From contig NZ_SHKI01000002.1 in NCBI RefSeq assembly GCF_004217175.1, positions 708,130 to 772,129 on the forward strand: a stretch of DNA of 64,000 nucleotides. The letters run 5' to 3'. Source of the stretch: Leucobacter luti (GTDB lineage Bacteria > Actinomycetota > Actinomycetes > Actinomycetales > Microbacteriaceae). A model generated the notes under the pieces. That model was not told the origin of the DNA and searched no databases. It was given only the letters and a program-made list of their open reading frames with translations. Positions 53,818 to 64,000 of this stretch are shown piece by piece; positions within the stretch are counted from its first letter, which is position 1; each line of letters begins with the position of its first letter. The position numbers were made by a program, and so were the translations under genes.

Positions 53818-55125
53818 GTGGATCCAAACAAGCTCAATCACGATCGCGGTGCCGAAGAGCCCAAACTGATCAAGACCCGCCCCAACCGTGGCGGCTTGGC
53901 GGCGCGCCCGCAGGTGCGCCCGAAGGCGGAGGGCTGGGAGCAGCTCACCACGCCCGATGGCCGCCCCACGCTGCAGTTCGCTTCCCCGCGCGTGAAGCAG
54001 CCGGACACGCACCTTGCCGACCTCCCGCTCGCTGAGCGCGAGGCGAAGATCGTGGAGCTCGGCCTGCCAAAGTTCCGCGCGAAGCAGATCTCGAAGCAGT
54101 ACTTCGACCAGTACGTGTCGGACGCCGCGCAGATGACTGACCTGCCGAAGGACAGTCGCGAGGCGATCGCCGAGGCGTTCTTCCCGCCGCTGCTCACCGA
54201 GGTGAAGCGGCTCGTCACCGACGACGGGGCGACGATCAAGTTCCTGTGGCGCCTCTTCGACGGCGCCCTCGTGGAGTCGGTGCTCATGCGCTACCCGGGC
54301 CGCATCACGCTGTGCGTGTCGAGCCAGTGCGGCTGCGGCATGAACTGCCCGTTCTGCGCCACGGGCCAGGCCGGCCTCACCCGAAACATGTCGACCGCCG
54401 AGATCCTCGACCAGGTGGTGCAGGCAAACCGCGTCATCGCCGAGGGCGGACTCGGCCGCGCCCGCGAGGAGGGCAACGGTGCGGAGGCAGAGCGCGTCAA
54501 CAACATCGTGTTCATGGGCATGGGCGAGCCGCTCGCCAACTACAAGCGCGTGATGAACGCGGTGCACCGCATGATTGCGCCGTCGCCCGAGGGGCTCGGC
54601 ATGTCGGCGCGCGGGATCACCGTGTCCACGGTCGGCCTCGCGCCGGCGATCCGCAAGCTTGCCGACGAGGAGATCCCGATCACCTTCGCGCTGTCGCTGC
54701 ACGCCCCCGACGATCTGCTCCGCGACGAGCTCATCCCGGTGAACAGCCGGTGGAAGGTCGATGAGGTGCTCGACGCCGCGTACGGCTACTACGAGAAGAC
54801 CGGGCGCCGCGTGTCGATCGAGTACGCCCTGATCAAGGACATGAACGACCACGGGTGGCGCGCCGACCTGCTCGCTGAGCGCCTCAACTCGCGCGGCCGT
54901 GGCTGGGTGCACGTCAACCCGATCCCGCTGAACCCGACGCCCGGCTCGATCTGGACCTCCTCGACCCGCGAGGTGACCCGCGAGTTCGTGGACCGGCTCA
55001 ACGCCGCGGGCATCCCCACGACGCTGCGCGACACCCGCGGCAAGGAGATCGACGGGGCGTGCGGGCAGCTCGTGGCCACGGAGGAGGACCGCCGTCAGGC
55101 GGAGGCGATCGCGGGCGCGCGCTAG
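53818..55125 (+). CDS. rlmN: 23S rRNA/tRNA adenine-C2 methyltransferase
   Basis: A 435-residue radical SAM enzyme methylating A2503 of 23S rRNA and A37 of some tRNAs. Cys173, Cys177 and Cys180 (CGMNCPFC) hold the 4Fe-4S cluster; [10 protein letters not shown] (~231) binds SAM; the C-terminal [15 protein letters not shown] supplies the methyl-carrying cysteine. The ~40 N-terminal residues form an extra basic tail. The -10 GACAAT ends 6 nt before the GTG, so the transcript is probably leaderless. Confidence 0.93.
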   Translation: MDPNKLNHDRGAEEPKLIKTRPNRGGLAARPQVRPKAEGWEQLTTPDGRPTLQFASPRVKQPDTHLADLPLAEREAKIVELGLPKFRAKQISKQYFDQYVSDAAQMTDLPKDSREAIAEAFFPPLLTEVKRLVTDDGATIKFLWRLFDGALVESVLMRYPGRITLCVSSQCGCGMNCPFCATGQAGLTRNMSTAEILDQVVQANRVIAEGGLGRAREEGNGAEAERVNNIVFMGMGEPLANYKRVMNAVHRMIAPSPEGLGMSARGITVSTVGLAPAIRKLADEEIPITFALSLHAPDDLLRDELIPVNSRWKVDEVLDAAYGYYEKTGRRVSIEYALIKDMNDHGWRADLLAERLNSRGRGWVHVNPIPLNPTPGSIWTSSTREVTREFVDRLNAAGIPTTLRDTRGKEIDGACGQLVATEEDRRQAEAIAGAR

Positions 55126-56192
55126 CGGCCGAGCGCCGCGGCGAGCTGCGCCACGTCCTCCGAGGTATTCCAGAGATGGAACGAGATGCGCGCGTTGCCG
55201 GCGCGGCCTGAGGCAGTGATGCCGCCGTGCTGCATCGCCGCGAGGTCTGCGCCGTCGGGGTCTGCCCAGGTGACGATTGCCGAGTCGCCCGCGGGGAGTC
55301 CGAGCATGGCGCGGGCCTCGTTGGCGAGTCCAACGGTGTGCGCGAGCACGGCCGCCGGGTCGCGCTCGGTGCACTCGCGGAGCGCGACCTCGGTGCCGGC
55401 AATCGCGGGCCAGACGGGGGAGACGTCGAAGCGGCCGGCCCCCGCGGCGAGCGGGGTGTGCCCGGCGTAGCAGGACGACCACACGTCGTCGGCGGAGCAC
55501 CAGCCCGCGGCGAGCGGGGTGAGCTCGTCGTCGAGTCCCGGGGCCACCGTGAGGAACGCGGTGCCGCGCGGCGCGCACAGCCACTTGTACGCGTGGCACA
55601 CGGTGAAGTCGAACCCCTCGGCGCCGACGGGGAGCCAGCCGAGCGACTGGGTGAGGTCGACGAGCGTGCGGGCCCCCACCCGCGCGGCTGCGGCGCGGAT
55701 GGCCGCGTGGTCCGCGATCTCACCCGAGGCGGACTGCACGAGCGAGAACGCGACCAGGGCGGTGCGCTCGTCGACCGCGGCGGCGAGCTCTGACACGGGG
55801 GCGTAGCGCACGCGCACGCCTCGCGCCGCGAGCTGTTCGAACGGGTGCGTGAGCGAGGCGAAGTCGCCCGTGGCGCAGAGCACCTCTGCCTGATCCGGCA
55901 CGGCAGTGGCCACGATCGAGACGAGCTGTGAGATCTGCGAGCCGAGCGCGACGCGCGCCGGCGCGACCCCGGCGATGGTGGCGAACAGCTCGCGGCAGCG
56001 CTCCGCCTGCGCGCTGATCGCGCGCGCGTCGAGCCCGCCGCCAGCCCAGCGCGCGATGAACGCCTGCATGGCGTCGACGGTCGCGTCGCTCGGCAGGCCC
56101 GCCGTGCAGGCGGAAAGATAGCCGGGGCCGGCGGCAAACTGCCCCGCCCAGTTGGCTGCGGATGTGTGTGCTCCGCGGGTCTGGGTGCGCAT
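55122..56192 (-). CDS. Class V aminotransferase-like PLP enzyme
   Basis: A 356-residue enzyme of the kynureninase / isopenicillin-epimerase / cysteine-desulfurase fold. [11 protein letters not shown] (~180) supplies the PLP-ring Asp, and [16 protein letters not shown] (~202) has the PLP lysine. The substrate cannot be told from sequence. The ATG at 56192 lies 6 nt after a -10 TACCCT; an earlier in-frame ATG includes the promoter and is rejected. Divergent from the LysR gene, which may control it; the two tail ends of rlmN and this gene overlap by 4 bp. Confidence 0.83.
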   Translation of the reverse strand: MRTQTRGAHTSAANWAGQFAAGPGYLSACTAGLPSDATVDAMQAFIARWAGGGLDARAISAQAERCRELFATIAGVAPARVALGSQISQLVSIVATAVPDQAEVLCATGDFASLTHPFEQLAARGVRVRYAPVSELAAAVDERTALVAFSLVQSASGEIADHAAIRAAAARVGARTLVDLTQSLGWLPVGAEGFDFTVCHAYKWLCAPRGTAFLTVAPGLDDELTPLAAGWCSADDVWSSCYAGHTPLAAGAGRFDVSPVWPAIAGTEVALRECTERDPAAVLAHTVGLANEARAMLGLPAGDSAIVTWADPDGADLAAMQHGGITASGRAGNARISFHLWNTSEDVAQLAAALGR

Positions 56193-56228
56193 GCGGCCAG
56201 GGTAAAGCACCCGGAGACATAATGAAAG

Positions 56229-56280
56229 AGAATCATTCTTATGCTTTGCCTCACTTGGAATTATGATTCGATGTAGAATC
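56229..56280. promoter_or_regulatory. LysR-type control region with repeated GAATC half-sites
   Basis: An AT-rich island in GC-rich surroundings holds AGAATCATTCT (56229-56239), GAATTATGATTC (56258-56269) and GATTCGATGTAGAATC (56265-56280), all built from GATTC/GAATC arms. The -10 TAGAAT of the LysR gene (56274-56279) is inside the last one. Confidence 0.6.
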
Positions 56281-56285
56281 GCCCC

Positions 56286-57236
56286 ATGACGAGCACACGC
56301 ACCGCCGACCCGCTCGGCTCGATCGACTCAACCGAGCTGCGCATCCTCCACGCGCTGGCCACCACCGGATCCCTCACCGCCGCCGCGGCGAGTCTCGGTC
56401 TCAGCCAGCCAGCCGTGAGCCAGCGCATCAAGCGCGTGGAGACGCGCCTGGCGGTGCCGCTCATCGAGCGCAGCGGTCGCGGGATCAGGCTGACCCCGGC
56501 GGGCCGGATCCTCGCGGATCACGGCCGCACGGTGGTCACCGAGATCGACGCTGCCCTCGCGGCGATCGACGACCTGCGCGGGGAGCGCGCGGGCACGCTC
56601 CGGCTCGTCGGCTTCCCCTCGGCGTCGGCAACGGTGGTGCCGGCCCTCATGCGGGAGCTGGCCACCGAAGCGCCAGACGTCGCGCTCCAGTACCGCGAGG
56701 CCGAGCCGCCCTCGGCCACGGCGATGCTGCGCGACGGCGAGGTCGACTGCGCGCTGATCTTCGACTACGAGGGCGCCGCAGAGCTGCCCGCAGGCAGCGC
56801 GTTCCTCCCGCTCTGGCGCGAGGAGGTGCGCCTCGTCGTCTCTGACGAGCGTGAGATCGGCGGCGACAGCGCCCGCCTCGGCGACTTCTCCGAGGAGCAC
56901 TGGATCGCGGGCTGCGAGAAGTGTCGGGGCCACCTGCTCTCCGCCGCGGGCGAGGCCGGCTTCGAACCCGACATCATCCAGGAGACCGACAACGTGCCGG
57001 CGATGCTCGCGATGGCGGCGGCGGGTGGAGCGGTCGCGCTCGTGCCCGGCCTCGCGCTCGCGGCCGCGCGCACCCTCCCGGACGACGCCCGCGCGGTCAC
57101 CCTCGACCCGCCCCGCTACCGCACGATCGGGCTGGTCTCGATGGTTACCGCAAACGAGAGCCCGCAGGTGCGCCTCGCGAAGCGCCTGCTTGCCACCGTC
57201 GATGGGGCTCGCTGGGGGCTGGAGCCGGTGGCGTGA
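56286..57236 (+). CDS. LysR-family transcriptional regulator
   Basis: A 316-residue protein with an N-terminal winged helix (LRILHALATTGSLTAAAASLGLSQPAVSQRIKRVE, ~18-52) and the two-lobe co-inducer domain (~95-305). The ATG is 6 nt after the -10 TAGAAT. It overlaps the MFS gene (GTGA) and is divergent from the class V aminotransferase, the usual layout for a LysR controlling both. The effector is unknown. Confidence 0.87.
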   Translation: MTSTRTADPLGSIDSTELRILHALATTGSLTAAAASLGLSQPAVSQRIKRVETRLAVPLIERSGRGIRLTPAGRILADHGRTVVTEIDAALAAIDDLRGERAGTLRLVGFPSASATVVPALMRELATEAPDVALQYREAEPPSATAMLRDGEVDCALIFDYEGAAELPAGSAFLPLWREEVRLVVSDEREIGGDSARLGDFSEEHWIAGCEKCRGHLLSAAGEAGFEPDIIQETDNVPAMLAMAAAGGAVALVPGLALAAARTLPDDARAVTLDPPRYRTIGLVSMVTANESPQVRLAKRLLATVDGARWGLEPVA

Positions 57237-58552
57237 GCATGACGGCGCAGTCCGGCCCGGGCAGCGGGAACGTCGCGACACCCCAGCGGGTGGCAGCGCT
57301 GCAGCGGCGGATGGTCGGTGTGCTCGCGCTCGCCACGATCCTCGGCGGGCTCGGCGTGGGCGCCTCGCTCTCCGCGGGCGCGCTCCTCATCGCCGACATC
57401 ACGGGGAACCCGGCGCTCTCGGGCTTCGGCTCCACTATGAACGCGGTCGGCGCCGCAATCGCCGGCGTGCCGCTCGCCCGGCTCGCCGCGCGCCGCGGGC
57501 GCCGGATCGCCCTCGCCACGGGCAACGCGATCGCCGTGCTGGGGGCGGTGCTCGTGGTCGTCGCGTCAGCGCTGCACGTGTCGGCGCTGCTTTTCGTCGG
57601 CCTGGGAGTGCTCGGCGTCGCGGTCGCGGTGCAACTGCAGTCGCGCTTCGCCGCCACCGACCTCGCGGTGCCGCAGCGGCGGGCGCGCGACCTCTCGCTC
57701 GTGGTGTGGTCGATCACCATTGGCGCGGTCACCGGCCCCAACCTCATCGGTCCGGGGGAGCTGCTCGGAGAGGCGCTCGGCCTGCCCGGCCTCTCCGGTA
57801 TTTTCTTCTTCACGATCGCCGCGCAGATTGCCGCCGGGCTCGTGGTCTGGATCGGGCTGCGGCCGGATCCGCTGCTCGAGGCCCAGCGTCTTGCCGCGCT
57901 GACGGATGAGCCGGCCGCGCGCGCCGGAGCGACTCCGGCCGAGCGCGGCCAGGCTGCTCCCACCGCGCCCGACGAGGCTGCTCCGGCGGCGCGCGCCTCG
58001 GCCCTGCCGCAGTACCTCGCGATCGCCATGGTTGCACTCGCTCACGCGGTGATGGTGGGCCTCATGGCGATGACCCCGCTCCACCTCACCGACCACGGCG
58101 GCAGCATCACCCTCGTCGGCCTCACGATCAGTCTGCACATCGCGGGGATGTACGCGCTGTCGCCAGTGTTCGGCATGCTCACGAGCCGCCTCGGCGCGAT
58201 CCCGGTGATCCTCTCCGGCTTCGGCGTGCTCGCGCTCGCGGCGCTCGGCACCGGGTTCGGCGGCGAGTCGGTCTCCGTGATCCAGACCGCGCTGATCCTG
58301 CTCGGGATCGGCTGGTGCATGGTGACGGTCGCCGGAGCCGCGCTCGTCACCGAGCTCACCCCGGCCGCGGATCGCCCGGCACGCCAGGGGCAGTCAGACA
58401 CCACGATGAACGCGGCGGGCGCACTCTTCGGCGCGGCGTCCGGGGCGCTCTTCGCCGCGGGCGGCTTCCCGCTCGTGTCGGTGGTTGCCGGGGTACTGAT
58501 CGTGCTCGGCGCGGCGACCGCGGTTCGCCTGCTCGCGCTCCGGCGAGGGTAA
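57233..58552 (+). CDS. MFS transporter
   Basis: A 439-residue membrane protein with 12 predicted helices in two halves joined by a Pro/Ala-rich cytoplasmic loop (~220-255). The motif-A-like loop [14 protein letters not shown] after helix 2 is typical of the major facilitator superfamily. GTG at 57233 overlaps the LysR stop; an ATG six bases later is equally possible. Coupled to LysR, so probably exports or imports the LysR effector or the aminotransferase substrate. Confidence 0.83.
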   Translation: MSMTAQSGPGSGNVATPQRVAALQRRMVGVLALATILGGLGVGASLSAGALLIADITGNPALSGFGSTMNAVGAAIAGVPLARLAARRGRRIALATGNAIAVLGAVLVVVASALHVSALLFVGLGVLGVAVAVQLQSRFAATDLAVPQRRARDLSLVVWSITIGAVTGPNLIGPGELLGEALGLPGLSGIFFFTIAAQIAAGLVVWIGLRPDPLLEAQRLAALTDEPAARAGATPAERGQAAPTAPDEAAPAARASALPQYLAIAMVALAHAVMVGLMAMTPLHLTDHGGSITLVGLTISLHIAGMYALSPVFGMLTSRLGAIPVILSGFGVLALAALGTGFGGESVSVIQTALILLGIGWCMVTVAGAALVTELTPAADRPARQGQSDTTMNAAGALFGAASGALFAAGGFPLVSVVAGVLIVLGAATAVRLLALRRG

Positions 58553-58562
58553 GATAGCAGCG

Positions 58563-60101
58563 ATGTCACACACTGATGCCCCCAAGTTTTCAACCGCGAC
58601 CGGCTCCGATGTTCGCGTCCGCTTCTGCCCCTCGCCGACGGGAACCCCCCACGTCGGCATGGTGCGCACCGCCCTGTTCAACTGGGCATACGCGCGCCAC
58701 ACCGGTGGCACCTTCGTGTTCCGGATCGAGGACACCGACGCCGCGCGCGACAGCGAGGAGAGCTACGCTCAGATCCTCGACTCGCTGCGCTGGCTCGGGC
58801 TCGACTGGGACGAGGGGATCGACGCGGGCGGTGAGCACGGCCCGTACCGCCAGTCTCAGCGCGGCGACATCTACCAGGACATCATCGCGCGCTTGACCGC
58901 CGCGGGGCACCTCTACGAGAGCTTCTCGACCGCCGAGGAGATCGACGCGCGCAACGAGGCGGCCGGCCGGCCCAAGCAGCTCGGCTACGACAACTTCGAC
59001 CGCGACCTCAGCGATGAGCAGCGCGCCGCGTTCCGCGCCGAGGGGCGCCAGCCCGCGCTGCGCTTCCGCGTACCCGACGTCGACCTCTCGTTCACGGACC
59101 TCGTCCGCGGCGACATCACGTTCCCGGCCGGCGCCACGATCGACTTCGTCGTGGTGCGCCCCAACGGCGCACCGCTCTACACGCTCGTCAACCCGGTCGA
59201 CGACGCGCTCATGGGGATCACGCACGTGCTGCGCGGTGAGGACCTGCTCTCGTCAACTCCGCGCCAGATCGCGCTCCACTCGGCGCTTGTTGAGCTCGGC
59301 GTCGAGGCGGCGATCCCGCAGTTCGGCCACCTGCCGTATGTGCTGGGCGAGGGCAACAAGAAGCTGTCGAAGCGCGACCCCGAGTCGAACCTGCTGCACC
59401 ACCGCGAGCGCGGCTTCATCCCCGAGGGGCTGCTGAACTACCTGTCCCTGCTGGGCTGGTCGCTGGCACCCGACCGCGATGTGTTCACGAGCGCCGAGAT
59501 GATTGCCGCGTTCGACGTGCACGACGTCAACCCGAACCCGGCACGCTTCGACCAGAAGAAGGCCGACTCGATCAACGCCGACCACATCCGCCTCCTCACC
59601 GAGGCCGACTTCGAGTCGCGGATCCTGCCGTACCTCATCGCCGGCGGGGCCCTCCCGATCGAGCCGAGTGCCGCGCAGCTCGAGACCGTGCGCCGCGCCG
59701 TGCCGCTCGTGCAGAGCCGCGTCACGGTGCTGTCCGAGGTGACGCCGATGCTCGGCTTCCTGTTCACCTCGGCCGAGGCGCTGCAGTACGAGGACGACGC
59801 GCTGAAGTCGCTGAAGGGCGACGCCCCCCAGGTGCTCGCGGCGGGTATCACCGCGCTCGAAGCGATCCCGGAGGCGGAGTGGGCCACCGAGCCGATTCAG
59901 AATGCGCTCCAGGCCGCGCTCATCGAGGGGCTCGAGCTCAAGCCGCGGGTGGCGTTCGGTGCGCTGCGCGTTGCGGCCTCCGGCCGCCGGGTGTCCCCGC
60001 CGCTGTTCGAGTCGTTCGAGCTGCTCGGCCGCGACGAGACTCTCGCCCGGCTGCGCAAGCTTGAGGACCACCTCAGCGCACAGGCTGCAAACGACGAGTA
60101 G
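58563..60101 (+). CDS. gltX: Glutamyl-tRNA synthetase
   Basis: A 512-residue class I enzyme charging tRNA-Glu. [12 protein letters not shown] (22-33) is the HIGH box and KLSKR (267-271) the KMSKS loop; the C-terminal anticodon-binding helical domain follows. The -10 TAAGAT (58550-58555), inside the end of the MFS gene, ends 7 nt before the ATG, so its mRNA is nearly leaderless and independent of the LysR-MFS operon. The flavoprotein gene follows after 11 bp. Confidence 0.95.
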   Translation: MSHTDAPKFSTATGSDVRVRFCPSPTGTPHVGMVRTALFNWAYARHTGGTFVFRIEDTDAARDSEESYAQILDSLRWLGLDWDEGIDAGGEHGPYRQSQRGDIYQDIIARLTAAGHLYESFSTAEEIDARNEAAGRPKQLGYDNFDRDLSDEQRAAFRAEGRQPALRFRVPDVDLSFTDLVRGDITFPAGATIDFVVVRPNGAPLYTLVNPVDDALMGITHVLRGEDLLSSTPRQIALHSALVELGVEAAIPQFGHLPYVLGEGNKKLSKRDPESNLLHHRERGFIPEGLLNYLSLLGWSLAPDRDVFTSAEMIAAFDVHDVNPNPARFDQKKADSINADHIRLLTEADFESRILPYLIAGGALPIEPSAAQLETVRRAVPLVQSRVTVLSEVTPMLGFLFTSAEALQYEDDALKSLKGDAPQVLAAGITALEAIPEAEWATEPIQNALQAALIEGLELKPRVAFGALRVAASGRRVSPPLFESFELLGRDETLARLRKLEDHLSAQAANDE

Positions 60102-60112
60102 GGAGACCGAGC

Positions 60113-61105
60113 GTGTCTGACCGGGTGCAGGAAGCGCCGATTGGTGTCGCGATCATTGGCGGCGGCCCCGCCGGCCTCTCAGCGGGGCTGCAGCTCGTGC
60201 GTGCAAACCGCAGGATCGCGATCCTCGACAGCAATCGGCCGCGGCACTCCGCGACCATGCAGTCGCACGGCTTCCTCACCCGCGACGGTGCGCCCCCGCT
60301 CGAACTCCGCCGGCTCGGCCGCGAGGAGTTCGAGGGGTATCCCACGGCCCAGTTCTCGCAGGCGGTCGCCCGCGAGATCGCGCCGCTCAGCCACGATGAG
60401 GCGATCGCGGTCGGCTTCCCCGACGGCATTGGCTTCCGCGTGCGCGGCACCGGAATCCGGGGCGCCGCCGACGTGGAGCACGTGGCGCGGCGCGTGCTGA
60501 TCGCGACCGGGCTCACCGAGGAACTCCCGGAGCTGCCGATGATCCGGGCCTACTACGGCACGGCGCTGCACAGCTGCGTCGAGTGCGATGGCTTCGAGAA
60601 GACCGACAAACCGCTCGCGCTGATCGGCGAGACCTCAGACCTGTTCGCCCGCGCGCTGCTCATCAGCCGCTTCAGCTCCGACCTCGTGGTGTTCACGAAC
60701 GGCGCCGACACGATCCGGCCCGAGCAGGAGGCACAGCTCGCGGCAATCGGGATCCGCGTTGAGCGGCGCCAGATCGACGACATCGTCGGCGAAAAGGCCG
60801 ACATGACCGGTGTGCGGCTCTCGGACGGCGAGGTGATCGCCCGCGTTGGCGGCTTCGTGCGCCCGCGGTGGCACGCGCCCGTCGAGTTCATGGGGGAGCT
60901 GCCGATCGAGCGCGATGACTGGGGCCTGGTGGTCACGGACGAGCGCGGTGAGACCGCGGTGCGCGGCGTATACGCGGTGGGCGACATCGTGCCGCCCGGC
61001 CCGCAGCAGCTCATCATCGCGGCCGGCAACGGCGCGCGGGTCGCGGCGAAACTGAACATGGACATGATTCGAGGAGCACTCGGGGTGGGACTGGTCGATG
61101 AGTGA
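60113..61105 (+). CDS. Thioredoxin-reductase-like NAD(P)/FAD oxidoreductase
   Basis: A 330-residue two-domain flavoprotein. IIGGGPAGLSAGL (~12-24) binds FAD, a CVEC pair (Cys155, Cys158) sits where thioredoxin reductase has its redox disulfide, and the C-terminal GVYAVGDIVPPGPQQ completes the FAD site. The NADPH GxGxxA motif is altered (LIGETSDL), so the reductant or partner may differ. GTG start after GGGAGACC; it overlaps the transporter gene by 8 bp. Confidence 0.82.
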   Translation: MSDRVQEAPIGVAIIGGGPAGLSAGLQLVRANRRIAILDSNRPRHSATMQSHGFLTRDGAPPLELRRLGREEFEGYPTAQFSQAVAREIAPLSHDEAIAVGFPDGIGFRVRGTGIRGAADVEHVARRVLIATGLTEELPELPMIRAYYGTALHSCVECDGFEKTDKPLALIGETSDLFARALLISRFSSDLVVFTNGADTIRPEQEAQLAAIGIRVERRQIDDIVGEKADMTGVRLSDGEVIARVGGFVRPRWHAPVEFMGELPIERDDWGLVVTDERGETAVRGVYAVGDIVPPGPQQLIIAAGNGARVAAKLNMDMIRGALGVGLVDE

Positions 61106-61844
61106 GGGGAACACGCTGGTGACGTCCGTAGGATCATCCGAACCAGACGCGGCCAGGGACGTGACCGTCGGGGGCCGCGCCGCGGCGGCCGGCGCGCGCT
61201 ACGCGGTCGTCGTGGCGGTGTTCGTGGGGCTGCTGCTCATCTCGAACATCGTCGCCGTGAAGCTGATCGCTTTCGGCCCGATCCAGTGGGGCACGGTGTC
61301 CCTCGGGCCGTTCATCGTTGACGGGGGAGTGTTCCTCTTCCCGCTCGTGTACATCGTGGGCGACGTGCTCGCCGAGGTCTACGGGCTGCGTGCCTCGCGC
61401 CGCGCGATCTTCACGGCGTTCGCGCTGTCGCTGCTCGCCTCGCTCACCATCTGGGTGACGCAGCTGTCACCGGCTGCCCCGGGCTGGGAGAACCAGGCGG
61501 CGTTTGAATCGGTGCTCGGCTTCGTGCCGCGGATCGTCGCGGCGAGCCTCGGCGGGTTCCTCGCCGGCCAGCTCATCAACGCGTGGGTGCTCGTGCGGCT
61601 GCGCCGCCGCACCTCGGGCAGGTTCCTCCGCACGCGGCTGATCGCCTCGACCGTGGTGGGACAGGTCGTCGACACGGTCGTGTTCTGCACCATCGCATTC
61701 TGGGGCGTGCTCGAGGGCTGGGACTTCATCGGCTACACCGCGCTCGGGTACGGCATCAAGGTGCTCGCCGAGGTGGTGCTCCTCCCGGTCACCACGCGCG
61801 TGATCGCGCGGGTACGAGCGGCCGAGACCGCACACGCGCGGTAG
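61098..61844 (+). CDS. Queuosine precursor transporter (YhhQ/VUT family)
   Basis: A 248-residue membrane protein with six helices. SNIVAVKLIAF, YIVGDVLAEVYGLRASRRAIF and FLAGQLINAWVLVRLRRRTSGRFLRTRLIAST are the conserved YhhQ/VUT stretches. It imports queuine or preQ0/preQ1 bases. The Tgt gene lies immediately beyond in convergent orientation, and no preQ0 biosynthesis genes are seen, pointing to salvage. The ATG overlaps the flavoprotein end. Confidence 0.88.
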   Translation: MSEGNTLVTSVGSSEPDAARDVTVGGRAAAAGARYAVVVAVFVGLLLISNIVAVKLIAFGPIQWGTVSLGPFIVDGGVFLFPLVYIVGDVLAEVYGLRASRRAIFTAFALSLLASLTIWVTQLSPAAPGWENQAAFESVLGFVPRIVAASLGGFLAGQLINAWVLVRLRRRTSGRFLRTRLIASTVVGQVVDTVVFCTIAFWGVLEGWDFIGYTALGYGIKVLAEVVLLPVTTRVIARVRAAETAHAR

Positions 61845-61929
61845 CCGCCGCGCGGGCGACGCTGGCGCATATCGTGCGCGCTGGGGCGGTGCGCCCCGGC
61901 CTCGACCGGTGTCCGCGTTTCGAGCTCGC

Positions 61930-61995
61930 GCAGGAGATCCGAACTCAGGCGGAGAGATTCTTCGGAATCCATCCGCCTGAGTTCGGATCTCCTGC
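61930..61995. repeat. Dispersed inverted-repeat element, copy 3 (perfect)
   Basis: Arms of 24 bp (61930-61953 and 61972-61995, starting GCAGGAGATCCGAACTCAGG) are perfect complements; the 18-nt centre has an inner GATTC-TTCG-GAATC hairpin. It lies between the convergent transporter and tgt genes and could act as a terminator for both. Confidence 0.88.
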
Positions 61996-62000
61996 ATGGC

Positions 62001-62079
62001 CGCGCCTGAACGCGCGCGACAGCGCGCGACCGCGCCTGAACGCGCGCGACAGCGCGCGACCGCGCCTGAACGCGCGCGG
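62001..62079. repeat. 30-bp tandem repeat
   Basis: The unit, beginning CGCGCCTGAACGCGCGCGAC, occurs at 62001-62030 and 62031-62060 exactly and for 18 more bases. It sits next to the tgt stop and the inverted-repeat element. Confidence 0.85.
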
Positions 62080-62087
62080 ACCGCGGG

Positions 62088-63599
<1,512 letters not shown>

Positions 63600-63752
63600 T
63601 CATGCGGAGACTCGCCCGAGATCCAGGCGCGGTTTGCGGGGCACCGAGATTCTGCGTAATGTAATCCCTTGTCAGCGCGACAGTGCGGGAAGCGAAAGCG
63701 GCCCGGAGCTGAAGCGGACAACGGATCTCCTACGGATCGCTTGAGTGAAGAT

Positions 63753-63781
63753 TTGAAAGTTTTCGCTTGAGGGTGTAGAGT
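63753..63781 (+). promoter_or_regulatory. Ribosomal RNA operon promoter
   Basis: -35 TTGAAA (63753-63758), exactly 17 bp, -10 TAGAGT (63776-63781). Upstream sequence back to tgt (63426-63752) shows no gene. A CGCTTGAG direct repeat (63739 and 63764) surrounds the -35. Confidence 0.7.
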
Positions 63782-63789
63782 TTAGATTC

Positions 63790-64000
63790 TTGTCAGGCCG
63801 CATGGTGAACATCGTTCCCAGGCCCGGACCGCTCAGGGTTTGACTCAGTAGCGCCGGGGAAGCGGCACAAGACAGTTGCTGTTCGGAAGCCTTGTGATAG
63901 GGCTGACGGGTGGTGTCTGGTCTTTGAGAACTCAATAGTGTGCACTTTAATTGTCAAATGCCAATTATTTATCCCGTCGCTGGATCACGTTTGTGGTTTG
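63790..64000 (+). promoter_or_regulatory. rRNA operon leader with boxA (16S gene beyond window)
   Basis: TGGTCTTTGAGAACTC (63918-63933) followed by AATAGTGTGCACTTTAATTG is the typical boxA-containing antitermination leader found before 16S rRNA genes in Microbacteriaceae. The G+C content falls sharply. The mature 16S start is not reached in this window. Confidence 0.75.

Noticed and set aside
53035..55599. 854-codon minus-strand frame across DUF779 and rlmN
   Set aside because: Opposes rlmN with its radical SAM motif; composition is that of an antisense shadow.

Overview
The window is about 70% G+C with strong G/C third-position bias. Its gene content is that of a high-GC actinobacterium: GuaB1, an actinobacterial leuA leader pseudoknot, a DUF6297-type permease, sortase-type surface proteins, leaderless promoters and a tRNA-Glu without encoded CCA. 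The rRNA-operon leader at the right end looks like those of Microbacteriaceae. A Leucobacter-like organism is my best guess, from recall and not from a search.

Positions 1-14985 hold a four-gene, translationally coupled operon cut by the left window edge: a SNF2-type helicase (C-terminal part only), a 1553-residue Eco57I/DrmMI-like adenine methylase, a 2164-residue DEAD/DEAH helicase with a DUF1998 region and a C-terminal Vsr-like nuclease motif, and a superfamily I (UvrD-like) helicase. This looks like an anti-phage defence system. Its parts overlap with DISARM class 1 (SNF2 helicase + adenine methylase + helicase/DUF1998) and with the giant DUF1998 helicase of Druantia, but the set matches neither exactly. 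Its right flank is a gene-poor, lower-GC stretch (14986-15660).

Positions 15600-31300 hold a TetR-controlled zinc alcohol dehydrogenase, a HEAT-repeat protein, a phosphonate-type ABC importer operon (phnD-phnC-phnE) coupled to a Cys-based phosphatase and a second TetR, a VOC protein, a META-domain lipoprotein, leuA with a leucine leader peptide and H-type pseudoknot, a divergent GntR + ABC-ATPase operon, and a coupled pair of exported surface proteins.

Positions 31300-46600 are mainly housekeeping: YdeI-like, SRAP (YedK), M20 dipeptidase, MscL, a DUF4190-like protein, guaB1, thrC, an AI-2E-type transporter, a small holin-like protein, an ABC ATPase + permease pair, tRNA-Glu(CTC), then leuB-ilvE-FAH hydrolase. 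LeuA, LeuB and IlvE all belong to leucine synthesis but sit in separate operons.

Positions 46600-64000 hold an unusual GGCT-like membrane protein, a GAF regulator with an aldehyde dehydrogenase / alcohol dehydrogenase / DUF779 module, rlmN, a divergent class V aminotransferase / LysR-MFS pair, gltX, a thioredoxin-reductase-like flavoprotein, a queuosine-precursor transporter facing tgt, and finally the promoter and leader of an rRNA operon running off the right edge. A dispersed inverted-repeat element occurs three times (about 23663, 43255, 61930). At least twelve genes have a TANNNT -10 box 6-7 nt before the start codon, indicating leaderless transcripts; these helped fix starts.
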